64,000 nucleotides of DNA. It comes from Phanerodontia chrysosporium (lineage: Eukaryota; Basidiomycota; Agaricomycetes; Polyporales; Phanerochaetaceae). The stretch spans positions 186,001 through 250,000 of the forward strand of contig MJGA01000034.1 of the NCBI GenBank assembly GCA_001910725.1, read 5' to 3'. This document shows positions 62,978 through 64,000 of this stretch, one piece after another. The translations under genes were made by a program, and so were the position numbers. The notes beneath the pieces are model-generated. The model saw nothing but the letters and a program-made list of their open reading frames with translations. It searched no databases and was not told where the DNA came from. Numbering within the stretch: position 1 is the first letter of the stretch; each line of letters begins with the position of its first letter.

Positions 62978-63673
62978 TGTCACGGATGTGACGGTGCTGC
63001 CCTATTTTTCGCCGGTTTTTGGCTATTTTCCTCAATTAATCCAACGGGCGAGCAGCCCTCGTGCCGTCTGGAGTCCTAGCCGCCCACACTCAGCGCCTGG
63101 CCACTCAGCGCCAGCGCCCTGATGGCGCATCACCCCTAGACGACAGCGCATCCCACTGCGCGCTCAGACACCGCCCAGATCACCAGTCTGCCTTGCAACC
63201 GGTTCCCCGGATCGCCGAGGAGGCACTGTCATCCCGGATGACTCCCCTCGCCGAGACACGCCGAGCTGATCAGCCTGATGACACAGCCTCGGCCCGACGC
63301 AGCCTCGTGACACTGCCAGCTGACACAGCCTCGTGACATAGCCCCCGCACAGCCTCGCCGCGCAGTCCGCATCGCAGCCTCGCTGGCTATGCCAAGCACT
63401 GCCCATCAGCTTAGGTAATCGTACAGCCTGCCCTAGAGTACCGTAGTATATAAGGGTAGCTCCCCTCGCTCCTGTCCGTCATCTCGACCTCTTGGTCAAT
63501 ACGGACAGGTAAGCCCGCCACTTGTATTGTAGCATAAAAACACTAATAGAACTTGGTCAATACGGACAGCTGAAGAAGTTGTACGTCGCTGCGTGACTCG
63601 CTCCGCCGCGCCTCGTCGGTCGTCCTCCCCATCTGCCCTCCCTCGTGCGGCGTTGAGCCCTTGCTCCGCAACA
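62978..63673 (+). repeat. Element C 3' LTR
   Basis: 696 bases, paired with 55977-56672, ending CCGCAACA and followed by ATCTT. Confidence 0.95.
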
Positions 63674-63678
63674 ATCTT

Positions 63679-64000
63679 CACTTTTACTTTATTTTCAGGC
63701 ATCCACCTATTTTAGACTTATTTACATGATACAAAATGTATCTGGCATTGAATAACCTTGTCTGTGAAGTATGTATATGTATTAGAGCCATATTAGACCT
63801 TGTATAGTGGTCGCCAAAAATAATGCAACAAGATTAGGCACTGACTGGCTTTTAACATGCATTAGCCTGCATATATTCATTACATAAACTTATATAGCCA
63901 ATTAAATCCATATAGCATTCATGTATACAATTAAGCATGCCTAAATATTCTTATGATTATTGAAAGGCTCACTGTGACAAAAACTGTCTCACAAGATAAG
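63679..64000. other. AT-rich flank of element C, no gene seen
   Basis: Continues the sequence left of 55972 after the duplication. No reading frame or repeat recognised up to the window end. Confidence 0.6.

Larger units (their letters stand above)
55977..63673 (+). mobile_element. Chromovirus element C (Ty3/gypsy, Tf1/sushi-like), near intact, 7.7 kb
   Basis: Two 696-base LTRs that differ at two positions I can find, flanked by perfect ATCTT duplications (55972-55976 and 63674-63678). It has ORF0, Gag, a -1 shift signal, and Pol with protease, RT, RNase H, integrase and chromodomain, with a self-primer site and a polypurine tract. Known defects are one stop in RT, a probable one-base loss in the Gag N terminus, and an Asn for the first integrase Asp. 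The near-identical LTRs mean a very recent insertion. Confidence 0.95.

Noticed and set aside
1..64000. tRNA, rRNA or other structural RNA genes
   Set aside because: No cloverleaf, rRNA core or snRNA signature noticed on either strand by eye.

Overview
This window reads as a transposon graveyard from a fungus, most likely a basidiomycete (Agaricomycotina). The reasons are the mix of families (Tf1/sushi-type chromoviruses, a large tRNA-primed Ty3/gypsy element, Ty1/copia, a DIRS-type tyrosine-recombinase element, hAT, pogo and PIF/Harbinger), the short introns of about 50-60 bases, and the Myb/SANT accessory genes. I see no convincing housekeeping gene and no RNA gene; nearly everything is a mobile element or a fragment of one. 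All assignments come from reading translated motifs, repeats and insertion boundaries by eye.

Layout. 1-1900: a Myb/SANT-like accessory gene cut by a solo chromovirus LTR. 2440-6990: a copia relic (gag on the right, protease on the left, minus strand) split by a complete pogo element (2719-6245, TA target duplication, inverted repeats), which itself holds a solo LTR (3652-4221). 6970-10480: a PIF/Harbinger pair, a decayed transposase (+) facing a Myb/SANT gene (-) that still has open exons, each hit by an LTR. 10700-14434: copia pol and gag pieces with LTRs in both orientations. 14761-18244: a truncated hAT copy broken by copia LTRs, then a truncated chromovirus.

18267-52347 is one nested stack, five levels deep, supported at four levels by target-site duplications. 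A copia solo LTR (AGGTG) holds a hAT transposon (ATATAAAC), which landed on the LTR's TATA box. The hAT holds a DIRS-like element (18985-23644), a complete 15.9-kb gypsy element 'A' (24956-40845, ACAC) and a solo LTR of A (ACGT). That solo LTR in turn holds chromovirus 'B' (42258-50341, TCGGG). 52734-55240 is a third, decayed hAT with two solo LTRs inside. 55977-63673 is a nearly intact chromovirus 'C' with two 696-base LTRs differing at only two positions I can find, flanked by ATCTT.

The most interesting biology lies in the retroelements. Element A carries about 6 kb of GC-rich unrecognised coding sequence, including membrane-spanning segments, between its protease and reverse transcriptase. 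Element B has a dUTPase domain after its chromodomain. B and C both show the geometry of self-primed reverse transcription (the primer site is complementary to the predicted 5' end of the transcript). Both also have a pre-gag reading frame with no internal Met, whose start codon could be made by splicing (A|UG). C has a -1 slippery heptamer at the gag-pol junction. Most inactivating changes are C-to-T or G-to-A, which suggests methylation or RIP-like mutation.
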